In this document: in pieces, positions 1-10,825 of the stretch | How positions within the stretch are numbered: position 1 is the first letter of the stretch | How the letters are laid out: each line of letters starts with the position of its first letter | Origin: Bog-473 sp963726135 | Lineage (GTDB): Bacteria; Actinomycetota; Acidimicrobiia; Acidimicrobiales; RAAP-2 | Assembly (NCBI GenBank): GCA_963726135.1 | Contig: CAVSBE010000004.1 | Coordinates: forward strand, 1 to 64,000 | Reading direction: 5' to 3' | DNA length: 64,000 nt | The notes under the pieces: model-generated | Databases searched by the model: none | What the model saw: only the letters and a program-made list of their open reading frames with translations | Told to the model about the DNA's origin: nothing | Translations under genes and position numbers: made by a program

Positions 1-3000
1 TGGTCGTCGAGCTGCCTCCGTTGGGCCCGGTGCTCGTCGGCGCCGTAGTCGTGGTCGTCGTGGTGGTGCTCGTCTTCGAGGACTTCGCCCCCCTGCGACC
101 GGCGGCGCCGTCGTGGACGTCGTCGTGGGAGTCGCCTGCGTCGCGCCCGGCGACAGCAACTGTTGGGCCTGCAGTAATCTGCCTGCGCCATGGCCTGGAT
201 GTCCGACTGGAATGCGGCGAGGTTCTGCTGCTCAGCGCGGCGAGCGCATTGGTGTAGTCCGTCTGCGCCGCGCTCAAGAGTATCCGGCCACCGCCGCCGG
301 CACCGTCCCGCTCGACGGGCACTCCCGTTCCCGTTGGGAACGGACCGTCGCCCCGAACACGTCGGAGAGCACGGACGACAGCGAGGAATCGATCTTCACG
401 TTCTTCCCCAACACGGCGACCACGTACTGCAGCTGCGGCTGCGGGTTGTCGTCGGCGCCACGTAGAGCGGCCGCAGGTACAGCATGGAGTCGGCGATCGG
501 GACCATGAGCGTGTTCCCGAGGAGCACCTCGGAGCCGTGCTGGTCGAGCAGCGTGATGTCCGAGGACACCGTCGTGTTCGCCGAGATCTCGGCGTCCGCG
601 TTGGCCGGGCCGCTCGTGCCCTGGGGCGTCTCGTAGACGTGGAGCTGCCCGTACTGGCCCGGGTCGGCGCCCGGCCATCAACGCGGTCAGGTTAGTTCTG
701 GTTAGCCCGAGGCGTCGACTGCGACGCGGGCACGAAGGCGTCGGAGATCGTGAAGGCTGGTCGGCCGCGGCGTACCCGGCAGCGAGTAGACCTGGTACAG
801 GGGCGCCATGCGGCCGGGGTCGTCGAGACCAGCTGCCCCTGGGTGTTGTAGGTGTTCTCGGCCAGCAGCGCCTGCGACTGCGGCCCGGCGCCGGCGGTCG
901 GCGAGAGGTGCCAGGCGTTGCTGGCGGTGTAGAAGCCGCGGCGTGGTCAGGTGGTAGCGGCCGTAGATGGCGGACTGGATGGAGAAGATGTCCGCGGGGT
1001 AGCGCAGGTGGGCCTGGAGCTGCGGGCTCATCTTCGAGAGCGGCGTGAACATGTGCGGGAAGGCCGCCTCGTAGGCCTGCAGGATCGGGTCGTTCGGGTC
1101 GATGGCGTAGAAGGTCATCTGGCCCGAGTAGGCGTCGATGACGACCTTCACCGAGTTGCGCACGTAGTTGTAGCTGCCCGGCAGGCTGCTCCCGACCGGC
1201 ACCTGCTGGGTGTCGGCGTTCTGCGAGTACGGGTAGTTGGCCGTCGTCGTGTAGCCGTCGACGACCCAGTCGATGTGGCCCGTCGATGATCGACGGCGTA
1301 GGGGTCGTGGTCGAAGCTGAGGAACGGCGCCGCCTTCTGGGCCATGGCGACCGGGTCGCGCACGAACATGATCCGCGACTTGTTGGTGATCTGGTCGAGA
1401 TCAGGAGGTTGAAGTCGCCCGAGCCGGAGGGCGAAGGCGGCCCGCGTGAAGAACGAGGACAGCTGGACGCCGCCGGTCCCGGTGTAGTGGGTCTCGACGT
1501 TGTTGCCGTTCTGCTGGTAGTCGACCTCGGCCTGCTTGGTGTCGGCCACGACGTAGCCGGTCTCGTCGAGGCCGAAGTAGACGTCGGGCTGGGTGATCGC
1601 GGGCAGCCCTTGGACGACGTCGGCGGTACGTCCTGGATCGCGAAGACCGGGTTGTTCGTCGTTGGTCTGGTTGGCCAGGGCCACGCGGCGCCGTTGCCGT
1701 GGGTGTACTGCAGGTGGGTGTTGACCCACGACGAGGACGGCAGGTTCGACGGCGAGATCTCGCGCACGCCGATCAGCACCGGGCGTGAGCTGCCCGCTCG
1801 ACCGTGTAGCGGTCCACGCCGAGCGACGGGAACATGTAGTAGGACCTGATCGCCTGCTGCTGCTGGAACGTCTGCAGCGTGATCTCGGGTCCGGGTCCCA
1901 CAGCCGGATGTTGTCGATGGTGGGCGTTGCCGCGACCGTCTGGCTGGCGGTGATGGTCGTGTCGGCCGGGAACTGGGTGCACCTTGCACGTTGTTCAGGC
2001 CGTAGGCGGCCCGGGTGGCCGTGATGTTGCGCTGGATGTAGGGCGCCTCGAGCGAGCTCTGGGCCGGGGTGACCTTGAGCGCCTGCAGCAGCGCCGGGTA
2101 GATGACGCCGACCACCAGCGCGACGAAGGCCCAGATCCCGACGGCCAGCACCGGCAGGGTCCAGCCCTGGCGGCGGATGTTGAAGAGCAGGATGGCGGCG
2201 GCGAAGATCGAGACGAAGATCAGCAGGGTCTCGGCCGGCAGGCGGGCGTGGACGTCGGTGTAGCCGGCGCCGTTGACGTAGCCGTCCTGCGCGTTGACCA
2301 GCGACCAGCGCTGCAGCACGTAGCCGGCCGCCTTGTCAGCGCGATGAGCGCCAGGAGCACCGAGAGGTGGGCCTTGACCGGCGGGCGCACCCGCGGGCAG
2401 GCCCCGCTGGGGCTGGATCCCGCCGTTGAGGTAGTGGAAGACGACCGACGACGGCCAGCGTCACGATCAGGATGGCCAGCGTCCAGTCGACGAGGAAGGT
2501 CAGGAACGGCAGCTTGAAGACGTAGAACCCGACGTCCTTGTGGAACTGGGGGTCCTTGATGCCGAAGTTCCCGCCGTGGCGGAACAGGATCCAGTTGTTC
2601 CACTCGCCGATCGTCCCCGAGGCGGCGATCAGCGCCAGCACGAAGGCCAGGGCGACGTAGATGCGGCCGGCGTAGGGCCGCACGAACTGCTGGTAGCGGC
2701 GGACCAGCTCGTCCTCCTGGGCCAGCACGATGTCGTGGCCCGCGATGCGGTCGCAGACGACCAGGTTGACCCACAGGACGACGAAGAAGATGGCGCCGAA
2801 GACCCCGAAGAGCCCGAGCTTGATCGCCAGCAGCGTCGAGAAGACGTTGTGGTAGCCGACCGAGGAGAACCAGAGGCTGTCGGTGTAGAGGCGGCCAGCG
2901 AGCGCAGCGACACCAGCAGGATGATCAGGACGACGACGGCGCCGATCAGCCACCACCGGGCCCGTCGCCGCCGGCGCGGCGAGGGGCAGCGGTCAGGTCG

Positions 3001-3014
3001 CTGGGGATACGCAC
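1..3014 (-). CDS. UPF0182 family membrane protein, frameshifted, 3' end off the window
   Basis: This is a large integral membrane protein of the UPF0182 (COG1615) family, whose function is unknown. I see family stretches such as YTDSLWFSSVGYHNVFSTLL near 2850, hydrophobic membrane segments between 2100 and 2950, and the extracellular part down to LQYVVAVLGKNVKIDSSLS near 400. The frame changes many times (for example near 2890, 2330, 1960, 1275 and 800), so no single ORF covers it. I place the start at the GTG at 3014 (VRIPSDL). The C-terminus, read across indels below position 260, becomes a threonine-rich tail (TTTTTTTTAPTSTGPNGGSS) that runs past position 1, so the gene is incomplete here. 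The family assignment is secure; the exact start and the frame joins are inferred. Confidence 0.82.
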
Positions 3015-3089
3015 GGGGGGAGCCTAACGTCCGCCACCCGTGGCCCAACTGGCAGGCCGCCGCGGCGGCTGCGGCGGCAGAAGTCCTGC

Positions 3090-4853
3090 TCAGTCGCGTT
3101 GCGGGCGCGACCAGGCAGCGGCAGCCCGAATGGGCCGGCGGGTAGGCGTGGCCGGTCGGGAACACCTCGATGCCGCCGACCGCGCCGGCCAGCGCGTTGT
3201 CGTCGCAGTCCGAGCAGCCGCCGGCGGACGTCAGCACCCAGCGCACCTTGCCGTCCCCGCCGGCCGCCGCCACGCCGGCCGAGAAGGCCTGCGTGGCGTA
3301 GTCGCCCACCAGCCGCTCGATCCGCTCGCCCCGCCACTCCCGGAACGCGGCGCCCACCCGCTCGGCCGTGCTCGCCGCGTCCCCTCGGCGATCCGCCGGC
3401 GCAGCATGGTCACGACCACCGCGGGCCAGCCGCGGCCGACGCCTGCTCGACGGCGTCGCCGTCGGGCACGGCCGCCGCGGCTCGGCGCCGGCGAACACCG
3501 TCGCCGGCGGCGAACGCGTCGCCCAGGTGGCCCCGCGCCGCCGCGGCGAAGTCGCCAGGTGCTCGTCCTCGGGGCCGAGCAGGTCGTCGCCGCGACGCGA
3601 CGGCGTCGGCTGCGCAGCAGGTCGAGCAGCCGGTTCTGGTCGTCCCCCAGGGCCCGCTTGACCGTGCGGCGCGAGCTGGGCCGTGACCGGTGCGAGCAGC
3701 TCGTCGCGCCGGGCGATGAGGGCGTCGTCGGGCCCCGGCGCGCGCCTCGGCTTCGTCGCCACGGCATCGGCCTGCGCCGGCCTCGGCTCCGCCGGCCTCG
3801 CCGGCCTCGCCGGCGTCGCGGCCTCGGCGGCCGTGCCGACCAGCCGCACTCGTCGGCCGCGCTCCGGCGCGTCGCCGCCGGCGCCTCGGCCGCGCGGCGG
3901 CTCCCCGTCGGACCCGGCCCGGATGCGCGGCGAACAGCTCGTCGACCGACGGGCGTGCGCCGCGCGGCGCCTCGTCGTCGGTCCGCCGGCTCGCCGTCCG
4001 GGCTCCTGCCCGCTCGGTGCGGCCGCGGCCGCGGCGGGCGGCACCTCGCCGCCGTCGCCGTCGCCGCTCGCGTCCTGGTCGTGCAGGCCTCCTCGGCCCG
4101 TGCAGCCGGGCCTGGTCGCCGACGGCCAGCGCCGCGGCCCGGGCGTCGTCGTCGGTGCGGTCGAGGTGCGCCAGGATGCCGTCGACCGGTCGCGCACCCC
4201 GTGGACCGACGCCGCCATCTCGTCGCGGGCCGCCCGCAGCTGCTCGATCTGGATCCCGAGCGCGCGGCGCCGCGCCGCCAGGTCGGCCAGGACCCGCCGG
4301 CGCGCCTCTTGGACCTGCTCGAGCAGCGCCCGGCCCTCGTCCTTGGCCCGGGCGATCACCGCCTCGCCTTCGGCCACGGCGTCGGCGAGATGCGCTCGCT
4401 CTCGGCCCGGGCCTCCTGCTCGGCGTTGGCCACCAACAGCTCCACCTCGGCGACCCGCTCGGCGGCCGACGCCTCCGTGCGCGCCTGGAGCTCGTCGACC
4501 TGGCTCTGCGCCTCGCGCAGCAGCGTCGGCGGCCCCCTCCTGGGCCTGGGCGACGATCCGGGCCGCCTCCTCGTGGGCGTGGCGCAGGATCTGGGCGCTG
4601 TGCTGGCCCAGCGAGGCCGTCAGCGTCGCCTCGTCGACCACCGGGTGGGCGGCCCGCTCCTCGGCCTCGGCCAGGGCCGTCCGGAGCTCCTGCTCGTGCT
4701 CCTCGAGCGCCTCGATGCTCCGGGCCACCGACTGGAGGTAGGCCCGCACCTCGTCGGTGTCGAAGCCCCGCCGGACGATGGCGAAGGAGTGGCGGGCGAT
4801 GTCGCCCGGTCGCGATCCGGGACGGAGGAGATGGGGGCGCGGCCTTCTGGCAT
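3090..4853 (-). CDS. DivIVA-domain protein fused to a phage-head (MuF/SPP1 gp7)-like C-terminal domain, frameshifted
   Basis: The N-terminus (MPEGRAPISSVPDRD, then GDIARHSFAIVRRGFDTDEV after a frame change near 4805) is a DivIVA/Wag31-type domain. Such domains bind curved membrane and recruit polar-growth or division factors. A long Ala/Glu/Arg-rich coiled coil follows, then a linker with SVDELFA. A C-terminal domain follows with REWRGERIERLVGDYA, a GCSDCDDNALAG cysteine pair and HPPAHSGCRCLV-like ending (HAYPPAHSGCRCLV). The CxxC plus HxGCRC pattern resembles the zinc-binding end of MuF/SPP1 gp7 phage head proteins. The start at 4853 follows directly after the PDZ-Lon stop. The stop at 3090 is in another frame and uncertain. 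Several indels are needed. The division role is inferred from the DivIVA domain only. Confidence 0.72.
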
Positions 4854-4862
4854 GGCCAGAGC

Positions 4863-6094
4863 CTACGGCGCCGCCTGGGCCGGCACAGGGTTGACTGGTG
4901 GGCACGTTGCCCCCGAGGCGCTTGCAGGATGCGCAGCGCCTGGTCGAGGGTGTGACGGCGTAGACGTGGAGCTGCGGGGTCGCCTTGGACTCGGCCGTCG
5001 TGCAGCTCGACCGGCGGCACGAAGAAGACGGTGGCCCCGGCCCGCTCGACCGCGATGGTCTTCTCGGCCACGCCGCCGACGTCGCCGACGTTGCCGTTCT
5101 GGTCGATCGTGCCCGGTGGCGGCCACGATCCGGTTGCCCGGTCAGGCGGCCGCTGGACAGCTTGTCGATGATGCCGAGCGTCATGGCCAGGCCGGCGGAG
5201 GGCCCGCCGATGTTCGGGTGTGCACGGTGACGTTGACCGGGAAGTGCCAGTCCTGCTGGGTCTGGGGTCGATGCCGAGGTACGCGGTCGGCTTGGTCGGC
5301 GGGCCGCACCCGGTGTCGACCAGCGCCCTTGGGCGGCGTGCCCAGCGTCACCGACTTGTGCACGGTCGGCCCGGGCACGAAGTCGCCGTCGTCGTTGATG
5401 GAGGACTCCTCGACGCTCGAGCGACGACGGTCGGTCCCGGGCGTCGAGCCCGTGCAGCGCGTCGATCAGGGCGCAGTCGTCGGCGTCGGCGGTGCCGTTC
5501 ACCGCGGTGATGACCTGGGCCACCTGGAGCGCCTTGGCGGCCGGCGAGCCGGGCGGGATCCCGTAGACGAGCGCGCCGGCGTTCGTCGCGCTCACCGTGT
5601 AGCCGAGGTGGGTCAGCGCCGCCGCCGTGGCGGACGACTGGGCCTGCGCCATCTGGAGGTAGCCCTGGTCGAGGTACTGGTTCTCGGTCGGCGCCGGGCC
5701 GAGCAGCTCGGAGCCCGAGACCACTCGCTGTCGGAGTCGAAGTAGCGGTACTGCAGGTAGTTGAGCGCGTTCAGCTGGGTCACGAAGACGTCGGTCAGCA
5801 GGATCTTGCCGGTCAGCGGGTGGTTGTCCGTGCGGCGGCACCTCGATGTACTGGGCGACCGGCGTGGCGTCTCCCGGCGTGATCACGTAGTAGTTGACCG
5901 TGACGCGGCCGGCGATCCAGCCGGCGACGACGATGAGGACGAGGACCACCACGAAGGCCGGCCAGCGCCGGCGCCGGCGCCGCAGGGGGGCAGGCGGCGA
6001 CGGCGGCGCCCACGACCGGCCGCGGTCGGGCCGGCGTCGCTGGGAGGAGGGGTCGCCGCGGCTTCCCCGTCGGCGGTCGCGTCGGGTCGGACAT
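4863..6094 (-). CDS. PDZ and Lon-type (S16) serine protease, YlbL-like, frameshifted
   Basis: This is a membrane-anchored protease of about 410 residues. After a basic N-terminus (MSDPTRPPTGKPRR) comes one transmembrane segment (WPAFVVVLVLIVVAGWIAG) and the YlbL-type stretch VNYYVITPGDATPV. A PDZ region follows (LVYGIPPGSPAAKALQVAQV, ITAVNG), then a Lon proteolytic domain with the catalytic serine motif NIGGPSAGLAMTLGIIDKL. In YlbL-like proteins this domain faces the outside of the membrane. Frame changes occur near 6005, 5820 and in the Lon domain, so the catalytic lysine region is read in another frame (AEKTIAVERAGATVFFVPP). The start codon at 6094 lies only 10 bp from the opposite-strand GTG of the HEAT gene. 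Its exact C-terminus is uncertain. Confidence 0.8.
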
Positions 6095-6104
6095 ACTCGG
6101 AACG

Positions 6105-6757
6105 GTGAGCGACGATCCTGCCACGGATGCGGCCGCCGACCGCCGCGCCGACCGCGCCGGCGCCGCGTCACGCTCGCCGGGCCACCGCGGCGACGCGGAC
6201 CGGCCCGGCGTGGCCTGGGCGATCCCGACCCCGGCGTCCAGGCGGCGGCGCTCGGGCGCGCTGGCCCGCCTCGGCGCGCTCACGGCCGACGACGTCGCCG
6301 CCGCCCTCGCCACCGGATCGCCGGTGCGTGCGTCGCCGCGCCGTCGAGGCCGCGCCGGAGTCCGTGGCCCGGCTCGCGCTCGGTCGCTGCCGGCCGCCGT
6401 CACCGCCGCGCTGGCCGACCCCGACCCGCTGGTGGTCGTCGGCGCGGCCTGGTTCCTGGCCGAGCGCCGATGCCGGCCGGCCGTGCCTGCGCTGGTGGCG
6501 ACGGCGACCGGGCACGGCGACGTCCGCTGCCGCGAGGCGGCCGTCGCCGCGCTCGGCGCCATCGGCGATCCGGCCGGGCTCGCCGGCCGTGCTCGCCGCG
6601 CTGGGCGACAAGCCGACGGTCCGGCGGCGGGCGACCGTCGCGCTGGCCGGCTTCGACGACCCCCGGGTCGAGCCGGCACTCGGTCGGCGGCCGCGGACCG
6701 GGACTGGCAGGTCCGCCAGGCCGCCGCCGAGCTGCTCGACGAGCGCTCCCGGACTAG
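6105..6757 (+). CDS. HEAT-repeat protein, frameshifted
   Basis: A small alanine-rich helical-repeat protein of about 215 residues. HEAT-like units can be read across three frames: ALARLGALTADDVAAAL, LADPDPLVVVGAAWFLAE, CREAAVAALGAIGDP, VLAALGDKPTVRRRATVAL and DWQVRQAAAELLDE. Such repeats form protein-binding solenoids; the partner is unknown. The start is a GTG at 6105 (VSDDPATDAA). Two or three indels are needed, and the end near 6757 (TAG) is therefore approximate. The gene converges on mreB, whose stop lies about 20 bp downstream on the other strand, and diverges from the PDZ-Lon gene. Confidence 0.6.
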
Positions 6758-6774
6758 CTTCGGCACGCTGCCGC

Positions 6775-7778
6775 CTAGTCGTCCTCGGCTGAAGAGCCGC
6801 TTCAGCCGGTCGAAGGACTCGAGGCAGACCCCGGCGCCCTGGACCACGCACTCGAGCGGCGTGTCGACCAGGTGCACGGGGACGGCGGTGGCGTCGGCCA
6901 GGCGCTGGGTCATGCCCCGCAGCAGCGCGCCGCCCCCGGTCAGGTGGATCCCCTCGAACATGATGTCCTGCGCCAGCTCGGGCGGCGCCTCCCCCAGGCA
7001 CTCGGCCGCCGCTTCGACGATCGACGCGACGTTGTCCTCGAGCGCACCGCGCACCTCGAGCGGGGAGAGGATCACCGTCTTGGGCCGGCCGGTCGCGACC
7101 TCGCGGCCGCGGATCTCGGCCTGCTGCTCTCCCCCGTAGGGGGAGGCCGATCCGATGGCCAGCTTGACCGCCTCGGCCGTGCGTTCGCCGATGGCCACGC
7201 CGTGGCGGTAGCGCACGTAGTTCTGGATCGAGGCGTCGAAGTCGAACCCGCCGCAACGCAATGCCTGCGACCGCCACGACGCCGCCGAGCGAGATCACGG
7301 CCATCTCGGCCGTGCCACCGCCGACGTCGACGACCATGTTGCCCACCGGCTCGTGGATCGGCAGCCCGGCGCCGATGGCCGCGGCCATGGGCTGCTCAAT
7401 GAGGAAACTGGCCGACGCCCCCGCCCGGCGGGCCGCCTCCTTCACGGCCCGCCGCTCCACCGCCGTGATGGCGGACGGCACGCAGATGAGCACCTTGGGC
7501 CGGTTGATCCGGCTGACGCCGACCCGGTGCAGGAGGACACTCAGCATCCGTTCGGTGACCTCGAAGTCGGTGATGGCACCGCCGCGCAGCGGCCGCTCGG
7601 CGACGATGTAGCCGGGCGTGCGGCCGATCATCTGCCAGGCGTCGGTCCCGATGGCCAGCACCTCGCGGCTGCGCGAGTCGAGCGCGACGACGGTCGGCTC
7701 GTTCAGCACCAGGCCCTTCCCCTTGGCGTAGACCAGCGTGTTGGCGGTACCGAGGTCGATGGCCAGGTCGCGCGCCAT
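6775..7778 (-). CDS. mreB: Rod-shape actin homologue MreB, frameshifted
   Basis: This cytoskeletal ATPase polymerises under the membrane and directs lateral cell-wall synthesis. The actin-fold signatures are present in order: phosphate 1 (DLAIDLGTANTLVYAKGKG), connect 1 region (RPKVLICVPSAITAVERRAV), phosphate 2 (NMVVDVGGGTAEMAVISLGG) and the adenosine motif (IHLTGGGALLRGMTQRLA). The start is the ATG at 7778 (MARDLAIDLG). A frame change near 7261 moves the reading to FDASIQNYVRYRHGVAIGE. A second near 6790 gives a natural end, LFSAEDD and TAG at 6775, for about 334 residues, normal for MreB. The 70-bp gap to the divergent gene at 7849 must hold both promoters. Confidence 0.93.
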
Positions 7779-7848
7779 GGGGGCACATGGTACGGCCGAG
7801 CCGTCGCGCGACGGCATTTCCGTGGCCGTTCTCGGTATCGTCGCCCAG

Positions 7849-9058
7849 GTGAGCGACACGCCCGACGAGCCCCAAGAGGACCAGCCGGGCTCCGAAGAGG
7901 GGGCCGAAACGGGTGCGGACGGACCCGACGCCCCACTGCGCGGGTGGATCGACCCCGACGACCGGCTGTGGCGCCACCCGAGCGAGATGACCGCCCAGGG
8001 CGCCGGACCGACCGCTGCTGCTCAACGCCCCGGGGCGCCATCCCTACCGCGGCGCGGTCATGGTGCTCGTGGGCGTCGGCGCCGTCATGGCGGCCGTCGC
8101 CTGGGTCGTCGTGCTCGTCTCCCCGGCATCGCAACGCCCGCTCAAGGGCACCACGGCGGACATCGTGGCCAGTGCGCCGACCACCCTGGCGGGGGCACAG
8201 AACGCGGTGCCGGCAGCGGCCCAGGCGGCCGGCCGCTCCATGGTCGAACTCAGGGCCACGACGGGGCAGGGCACCGTCGCGCTGATCGGGGTGGCCGTGG
8301 CCGAGGGAGGTTTGGTCGCCACGACCGCCGATCTTCTCGGTGGCGTCCGACGCCTCGTCATGGTCGGCCCGGGCGGCAAGCTCGAGCCCGCGACGGTGGT
8401 GGCGACCGACAAGGCATCCGACGTCGCGCTCGGTGACCGTGCCGGTGGACCTTCCTGTGGCGCCCTTCGCGGACGACACCACGGTCGGCGGGGGCTCGCC
8501 CGACCTGACCCTCAGCTTCGTGCCCGCGGGCGGCACGTCTGTCGCGCTGCACTGCACGCCCGGCGCGGTGAGCGGCGCCGGGGCACCCATCGCCAACGGC
8601 CCGGCCGGAGGGATGCCGTCCGTCAGCTCCTCCCCCGCCGCGGCGGAACCCGCCGCCGGTGACCCGTTGTTGAACGCCGGCGGGGCGGTCGTGGGCATCC
8701 TCTACGCGGCCGCCGGCACCGCCTCCCCCGAGACGTTCCTCCCCAGCCAACTTGTCGTCGGGGTGGCCAACGACCTCCGCTCCAGCGACCGGGTGGTGCA
8801 GGGATGGCTGGGGGTCTCGGGCTCCGACGCCCCCGGCGGCGCGGGGGCCACGGTGGAGCAGGTGGAGTCCAAGGGCCGGCCGCGGGCCACTTGCAGCAAG
8901 GCCAGGTGATCGTCGCCGTGGACGCGCTGCCGGTGCGCACGATGGCCGAGCTGCGGGCCCGGGTCTACGTCCTGACCCCGGGCACCGCCGTCGCCGTCTC
9001 GGTCCAGGAGCCCTCGGGAACCAAGGTCGTGGGCATCACGCTCGGCGGGTCCTCCTAG
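7849..9058 (+). CDS. HtrA-like membrane protein with a degenerate trypsin domain and a PDZ domain, frameshifted
   Basis: An acidic cytoplasmic head carries the actinobacterial HtrA signature RLWRHPSE (near 7970). A transmembrane helix follows (AVMVLVGVGAVMAAVAWVVV), then a trypsin-like fold and a C-terminal PDZ domain (GQVIVAVDALPVRTMAELRA, ending VVGITLGGSS). The usual catalytic positions look replaced: the TNxHV stretch is GGLVATTADLL, and the GNSGGPL stretch reads GDPLLNAGGAVVGI, so neither histidine nor serine is where expected. I infer a non-proteolytic relative, perhaps a periplasmic sensor or scaffold. The start is the GTG at 7849; an ATG-started extension is less likely. Frame changes fall near 8030, 8440 and 8890, so an indel artefact near the serine cannot be fully excluded. 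Confidence 0.75.
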
Positions 9059-9067
9059 CATGCGAGG

Positions 9068-10274
9068 GTGAGCATGTTCGGTTCCAGCGATCCCGACAAC
9101 CCCATGGGGGGTCTCCTCGGTGACCTCCTCAAGGTCATCGGGTCGGGCCCGGGGTCCGCGGACAGCTGGTTCGAGGCCGCCCGCACGCTGGCCTTCGGGG
9201 TTGCGACCGACGGCGGGGAGGACGAGAACCCCGATCCGCTGGTGCGCATCGCCTTCGAGGAGCTGGCCCGGGTCGCCGAGCTCCACGTGGCCGACGCGAC
9301 CGGGATCGCTCCCTCCTCGGGCACCGGGGGCGTCTCCTTCGAGGCGGTCGGGCCGGGTCAGTGGAGCTTCCGTGTGCTCGAGGCCTACAGGCCCGTCCTC
9401 AAGTCGATGGTCGAGGCGCAGCAGCAGGGGGCGGCTGCCGTCCCGTCGTCGCTGGACCTGAGCGAGCTCGATCCGGCCGCAGCCGGCGGACTCGGGGGGC
9501 TGCTCGGGCAGTTCGCGCTGACGCTCGGTCCGGTCTTCCTCGGCATGCAGTTCGGTTCGGCGGCCGGGCATCTGGCCCGCCGGGCCTTCGGGCAGTACGC
9601 GCTGCCGCTGCCCTGGCCCGAATCGGCGACCCTGCTCCTCGTCCCGGGCAACGTGGCTCGCTTCGCCGACGACTGGAGCCTCCCCCTGCAAGAGGTGCAA
9701 CTCTGGGTCTGCCTGCGCGAGCTGACCATGCACGCGGTGCTGACCCGGCCCGGCGTGCGGGCCTCGCTCGCGACGCTGCTCGGCGATGCGTCCGCCCACG
9801 CCGCCGCGGCGCAGCACTCCATCGTCGAGCGACTGGGCGACGGCCTCGCCGACCCGGCCGCGCTCGAGGACGCCCTGGGCGATCCCGAGGCACTGCTCTC
9901 GGAGCTCATCACCCCCGAGCAGCGCAACATCTCGAGCGCCCTCACGGCGCAGACGACCGCCATCGGCGCCTACGTGGACCACATCACGGCCGGCATCGCG
10001 GAGACGCTCACGTCGTCGCCGGCCGCGCTGCGCGAGGCCTGGTACCGCTACCGGATCGAGGAGGGGAAGGGCGAGCAGGCTTTCGCCGGACTGTTCGGCC
10101 TCGACGTCGGCCAGGACGAGGTCGATCGGGGACGCGACCTTCGTCGGCGGCGTGATCGAGCGTGCCGGCGAGGACGCGCTGGCCCGACTCTGGGCCGACG
10201 AGCTCGATCTGCCCACCCCGGCCGAGGTCGACGCGCCCGGACTGTGGCTCGCCCGCATCGGTCTGCTGGACTGA
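9068..10274 (+). CDS. DUF2342 family (zinc-dependent metalloprotease-like) protein without a HExxH motif
   Basis: The protein (MSMFGSSDPDNPMGGLLGDL at the start) matches the actinobacterial DUF2342 family, annotated as F420-biosynthesis-associated or zinc-dependent metalloproteases. Typical segments are FLGMQFGSAAGHLARRAFGQ, LLLVPGNVARFADDW and LQEVQLWVCLRELTMHAVL. In the family the last segment normally carries HExxH; here it reads R-E-L-T-M, so both metal-binding histidines are missing. A frame change near 10128 leads to the natural end LWADELDLPTPAEVDAPGLW and TGA at 10272. The frame around the motif is intact, so the loss looks real. The start GTG at 9068 is 9 bp after the HtrA-like stop, suggesting co-transcription. 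Confidence 0.82.
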
Positions 10275-10315
10275 GCACCGTGCGCCGGCGCTGCGGCCGG
10301 CCGCAGCGGGAAGGC

Positions 10316-10645
10316 TCAGCCGACGCGGCGCGTCGGACCGCGGGCTCGGCAGGGTGCAGTCGAGTTGAGCGCGAACGTGGTCACCCGCCCGCCGAGCAGC
10401 AGCGTCTCGATGCTGCCGTCCCAGCCCGGTGCGATGGCGTAGACGTACTCCGCCATGGCCTCGTCGTCGCGGATGGTCGCCAGCAGGTCGACGAGGTCGA
10501 ACATGTGCTCGACCATCGCCGAACGCTCCATGTCCGGCGGCGTGAGCGTGCGCACCAGCGCCGCCTCGTCGTCGGTCAGCTCACCAACGAGCCCCGTGAT
10601 CTCCCGGACGACCGGCGCCTCGTCCATCGTGTAGGTGCCCCCCAT
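10316..10645 (-). CDS. Hypothetical protein
   Basis: An ORF of 109 codons with natural-looking composition (MGGTYTMDEAPVVREITGLV, then DDEAALVRTLTPPDMERSAM, and DLVDLLATIRDDEAMAEYVY). It is acidic and helical, with no membrane segment and no motif I recognise. The start could be the ATG at 10645 or the in-frame ATG at 10627. The last 20 residues (CRARGPTRRVG) look less natural, so an indel near 10370 may displace the true C-terminus. It lies convergent to the DUF2342 gene. Confidence 0.5.
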   Translation of the reverse strand: MGGTYTMDEAPVVREITGLVGELTDDEAALVRTLTPPDMERSAMVEHMFDLVDLLATIRDDEAMAEYVYAIAPGWDGSIETLLLGGRVTTFALNSTAPCRARGPTRRVG

Positions 10646-10825
10646 CGGTTGTTCCCCCTCCCACGGGCCCTGGCCCGTAGACCGTCAGTTGTGCGTTGCG
10701 GCCGCCATGCTTCCACTACGGGGGTGTCGGCCCAGTGGCGTGCCGGGAGCAACTTGGGTGCTGTCGGACGGGCCCGGACGGTGGCCGTGGCAGGCCCTGA
10801 CCGGGGCCGGCCCTCGGGCGTCAGG

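Noticed and set aside
2629..6171. A single 1180-codon open frame that seems to fuse a Lon-like protease, DivIVA and UPF0182
   Set aside because: It arises because high GC gives few stops and indels place pieces of three genes in one frame. Each gene has its own start and the neighbours' ends overlap, so no true fusion of these three is supported.
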